Shown here piece after piece: positions 60,375-64,000 of a stretch of 64,000 nucleotides of DNA (position 1 is its first letter; each line of letters starts with the position of its first letter). The notes below the pieces were generated by a model, which worked only from the letters and a program-made list of their open reading frames with translations, made no database searches and was not told the origin of the DNA. This DNA is from Chondrosia reniformis (Eukaryota > Porifera > Demospongiae > Chondrillida > Chondrillidae): NCBI GenBank assembly GCA_947172415.1, contig OX359198.1:4371401-4435400 (forward strand), given 5' to 3'. Both the position numbers and the translations under genes were made by a program.

Positions 60375-60490
60375 ACGGTATATACTCCAAAAAGCAAAAA
60401 AGCTTGTGGTTTCCTTATCAGCAGATATGGGGTACAGCCAAAAGTGTGGCTGACCATGGATAATTTATCCATGGGCTGACCACTAATACT
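60375..60490. repeat. Dispersed repeat shared with 25.7 kb
   Basis: cttgtggtttccttatcagc and aagtgtggctgacca match 25700-25780 in reverse orientation. An extra 18-nt ccatggataatttatccatg palindrome lies within. Confidence 0.7.
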
Positions 60491-60632
60491 CTCCAGTTCA
60501 CATTGCGCAATCACCGAGATAAAACAGAGCGTACAGGTGAATCGATGTTAGGTAACCTATACAGATCGTTAGCAAGTCCATTGATTTCTCGCTTTGGCGT
60601 AAAGAACAAGATTATTAATCAACCAGTTTAAG

Positions 60633-62841
60633 ATGGAAACTTACCAGCAGCCGCCGTCTTATTCTGTGGATATTGGTAAGTTGTTCACTCAAACTCGGTT
60701 ATTCGTCTGTTCCCGATACTTTAGGATGTCGCGGGATTACATACTGCCTAACCAGTCTCACCAGGGTTACTTATAGTTTTATTCTTTGTAATTCCTGTAT
60801 CACTTATAGGATCGCTTGTAATTACGGTCTTTCCTATGTGGTGGTGATGGTAAGTTTTCCGGAATCTACCTCCCTACGATCAGAAACAGATGTCTAATTC
60901 TTTGTTCTATTACAGAGTTTATAGGTAATGCTTTGGTTGTGTGAGTGCTTAATCAGTAATCGAGCTTGATTCTAACTATCTAGTAATAATATTACATTAC
61001 TTGCGCGTCAAACAATATCGTGCTTCTTTCAGATTTAACACATTTGGAAAAGCCTCCTCCCTATAACTTTGGTACTAATGAGGATTCTGGGAGTATTGAT
61101 AGTAGCGATTCATCTCCACAAGAAGCTCCGCAAGTTGTAACTCTACCTTTCTCTCCATTTGGCTGGGTGTGGATACCTGCAAGAGTAAGAAGAGATCACT
61201 CAGATGGAGAGGTATGCTTGACGTATTGTAGCCAGTGTGCATGAGGTAGTTTCATGGACAAACTATAGTGTACATCTTTCTATATAGTAAGACTACAGTT
61301 AAATATATTATAAACTAGTAGTAATGTATATGTTTGAAAGGATCGTCTTTCGACTTTTGGAGCATCTAAAGACAGTTTTGCTGTCCCTTATGAGTGTCAG
61401 GTGTTTTGACCCCAAAGGTCTTCTTGAGTGTCATTTCAAGTTGATGCCATTGGACTGCTGACCTTTTATACACTAAGGTGGGACCTTTACACTGGTTGCC
61501 ACCCATGCAGAGAATTATTCATTTTTTGGCGTAATATTCCAACAAGGTACCTCTCAAGAACTAGTACTACTCTGACATACATAGATAATGTCACTTTGAT
61601 CATGTTGTGAAAACGCATAGTGCAATATTTTCGGTACAATGAATAGAAAGACTAACTACTCACTACATACATCAGCTGAATTAATCTATGTACTATCACG
61701 TTACGTTTTTGCTTCAATTGGTATAGTTACTGAATTGGTAGTAGTGCATTCTCTACTTCCACTTCAGTTTTCAATTTTTTTATATATATACTTTTATTGA
61801 GTGATAATTTATTTTTATTGTATAGGATGAAGAATCACTGGTATTCCTGATTATTATGTCTACTGTTCTGTTCCCTTGTGGTGGATTTCTGACATTGCTT
61901 TTCCTACTAAAGGTATGTATTCATGTATATTAATTTTATAGTCTGCATTGTATTAACTTGTTATGCCAGTGACCTCTGTAAGCCAGGATTGCTATGCTAA
62001 GGTATGTATTGATGTAAATTGGGAGTAGCATGGTAGGTTTAGCTTCATATGTGTGAGTTCTAAAGTGATGTGTTAAAAAAACAAATGTTATTGGGTTCAA
62101 GTTGTTGTTTTGTGTTTGTGGTATATATGTTCCATAATTAGGGTCAACTAGAATCCTACTAATGTGAAAGTTTATGGTGCAATGTAGTCATGTAGTCACA
62201 GCCAACTTACAAAAACCAATTACTCCTAAAATGCTCTGTTTAGTAGTTAAAACAGTGGCTGTAGTAGGGATCCCCATAATTAGGATGTTCCAAGCAAAGT
62301 GGTTAACCACAATGAGCCAATTTCCAAATTCATTTTTTTCTTTTTTTCAAATGAACTAACACTAACATGCGAACTTACACCGAGTTTTAAATCGTCATTA
62401 ATTTTTCCGAACTAGGGAATAGACTACCCTAAGTTTGAAAGTGCTCTACACAAAGCAAAAAAGCCAAAAATGTCGTCTTAGCTGCCGCCATTTTATAAGA
62501 AATTTTGGAGTAATGCGTTGAGCACACCATGGATAGCTGAAATGGGGATAGAAATAACTTTGCAGTTGAAGAGAAAAGAGCCGACAACCATTTTTAATTG
62601 TTTTATAAAGTAAACATTGATTATATGTACATTTCAAGGCAACTGGTATATATTAGTATTATTATTGTGTTTTCAGTATATGTTTTACATTTGCTAGGCT
62701 TGGAGAGCAAAAGCTACTGGGAATGGAGACTTGTCCAAGAAGTACCTAACCTGGGGAAAGAGGTTGTCTGGAATACCTTTCATTGTAGTATTTCTGGCAT
62801 TTTTGGTTACTATGATAGCTGTTGGAGCCATTTCAACATGA
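60633..62841 (+). CDS. Gene C: small two-pass protein with PPxY motifs
   Basis: Exons: 60633-60675, 61033-61211, 61826-61912, 62698-62841, giving 150 aa. All borders GT-AG; phases 1, 0, 0 as in genes A and B. The N terminus has two WW-domain-binding PPxY motifs (QPPSYSVD near residue 7; PPPYNFG near 22), then an acidic/Ser stretch. TM1 is about 79-102 (IIMSTVLFPCGGFLTLLFLL), then a basic loop AWRAKATGNGDLSKKYLTWG, then TM2 about 127-147. The GGF, loop Y-x-x-W-G and exon plan show it is a distant paralogue of A and B on the opposite strand. PPxY motifs suggest binding to Nedd4-type ligases or other WW proteins, by inference. The loop GD and two-pass form recall dispanins, unproven. Confidence 0.7.
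62180..62490. repeat. Dispersed 'aactagggaatagac' family copy
   Basis: Matches 18500-18735 in the same orientation (aactagggaatagactaccc; aatttccaaa; gccgccatttt end). Inserted in intron 3 of gene C. A further short relative lies at 63100-63210. Confidence 0.75.
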
Positions 62842-63294
62842 TGCATTGTTTCATCAAACATTTTGCATGATAGCATACTTTTGAAAGAAGATGTTGCATG
62901 TTTCTATTTTACGTTATGTCTGTGTGTTTACTTTAACCCAATTACTGTTTGGTTCTTTTTGGTCACCCACACTTGGGCTAACATTAATTTCATTTTTACA
63001 TTAATGATGTCTAACCGTACTCTCTGATAGACATACAGTGCAAGTTACAGTATATCATAGTGATCTAATATAAATACATAATTAATAATTCACAGGCTTT
63101 TAGGATGGTCATGTGACCCAACTGAATTGAATGTGCTCTACATGAAGCATGTTAATTGAGAATAGCAAAAATTGTGGTGTCTTCTTGGCCACCATTTCAA
63201 TTAAGGAATCACTGTTTTTGGCTTTTGATTGAGACATTATTTCAATTTTCAAAGCCAATTAAAGTAACAAGAAAAAGGGGGAATACAAATAAAT

Positions 63295-63385
63295 TCCAAT
63301 TAACCATACATACACTTCTCTGTTTGGGTGCAGCATTCCTACTTCATCTAGGTGTGCCCAAACACAGAAGTGTATTAGTCTAAAT
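63295..63385. mobile_element. Foldback, 'cccaaacacagaagtg' family
   Basis: Arms cacttctctgtttgggtg and gtgcccaaacacagaagtg pair. Related to 15864-15953 and about 50480-50545. No gene was recognised in 62842-64000. Confidence 0.65.
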
Positions 63386-63663
63386 TGAAGATGATGCATC
63401 GTAATCGTCTGAAATTGGTTCCATGTCTAGATCAGAGTGGATAGGTCTAACATAAGTTCATGATGATCCAGAAATGTTTGTGTGGAGGAGGTGGCTTTCG
63501 GTTCCTGAAAGGTGTTCCGAATAGCCACAAATTAGAGGTTCTACCTCCTCTAGTCCAAACAGAGTTCCAACGTTTTAATCATTTGTTATTTAGTGAGAAA
63601 AAAAACGGTGTTAATCGAATTAGCGGCATGTATTATCAGTGTTGTAATCACAAAAGTATTCAT

Positions 63664-63716
63664 CGTGATAACCATGTGTCTAGTGACAACCATGTGTCTA
63701 GTGACAACCATGTGTA
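63664..63716. repeat. 18-bp tandem repeat, three copies
   Basis: gtgataaccatgtgtcta, then two copies of gtgacaaccatgtgtcta (the last cut to gtgtag). Too short to call a satellite. Confidence 0.8.
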
Positions 63717-64000
63717 GTTAGTAGATCCTTCCCGTTATCGTAAACTGGTACGTATACCTGGTGCTCTTCGTATTTACGGACCGGAAGTATATGCTTAGCT
63801 ACGTATATAGTGTAATAAAACAGAAACCAGTCATCGTGCCTTTAAAAGTCGGCGTAAACTGTATCATACTATAGATCTAAGCATACATTTTAATTAATAC
63901 TGCCATGGGATACGGACCTCCCGGCTCTCTTTATGGGCGTGGCCACTTTTATTCCGACTTCCTATCCATACAACGGAAACAATTAGGCCTAATGAAAACT

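Noticed and set aside
63374..63720. Minus-strand tail ...MEPISDDYDASSSI as a gene end
   Set aside because: Only ~24 acidic codons before a stop upstream, with no acceptor or second exon seen.

Overview
The window is eukaryotic, intron-rich, AT-rich animal DNA. The two genes with clear identity are metazoan signalling proteins split into small exons with consensus GT-AG borders: a MAPKAPK2/3-type kinase and a RASSF1/5-type C1-RA-SARAH protein. Compact introns, LINEs carrying a 2A-like N-terminal motif and a PHD finger, many small foldback elements, and constant use of TACGTA-type words fit a demosponge such as Amphimedon best. That organism call is inference.

Layout. 0-7 kb is mostly repeat: a foldback element, a transposase-like fragment, a composite satellite (95-99 bp units, each with a 16-nt palindrome, interleaved with two copies of a 370-380 bp non-tandem arm), and a long hairpin with ~285 bp arms. 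7.4-8.7 kb holds the last two exons of an unidentified + strand gene. 9-13.4 kb holds a retroelement scrap, a hammerhead-bearing repeat, and three death-domain-like units on the + strand, two of them broken. 13.4-18.8 kb is transposon debris. 18.86-28.46 kb is the complete MAPKAPK2/3-like gene (- strand, 9 exons, 350 aa). 28.86-40.28 kb is the complete RASSF gene (- strand, 584 aa), whose stop lies ~407 bp from the kinase start. Two near-full-length but dead CR1-like LINEs and one LINE 3' fragment sit inside introns of these genes, all antisense to the host. 40.3-48 kb is non-coding with a 45-bp minisatellite and hammerhead remnants. 48.0-62.8 kb holds three paralogous genes for small two-pass membrane proteins (A and B on -, C on +), with MITEs in their introns and an intact-looking hammerhead ribozyme between B and C. 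62.8-64 kb is repeat-derived.

How parts relate. The kinase is expected to act downstream of p38 and the RASSF protein as a Ras/MST adaptor. They are head-to-tail neighbours, but no shared function follows from that. The A/B/C proteins form a small local family; A and B share an almost identical TM1 exon inside otherwise diverged genes. The most noteworthy features are the self-cleaving ribozyme copies, the 2A-like LINE leaders, the A/B/C membrane family and the composite satellite. All exon models come from reading the sequence by eye: splice sites were chosen by GT-AG rule, frame continuity and match to remembered family sequence.
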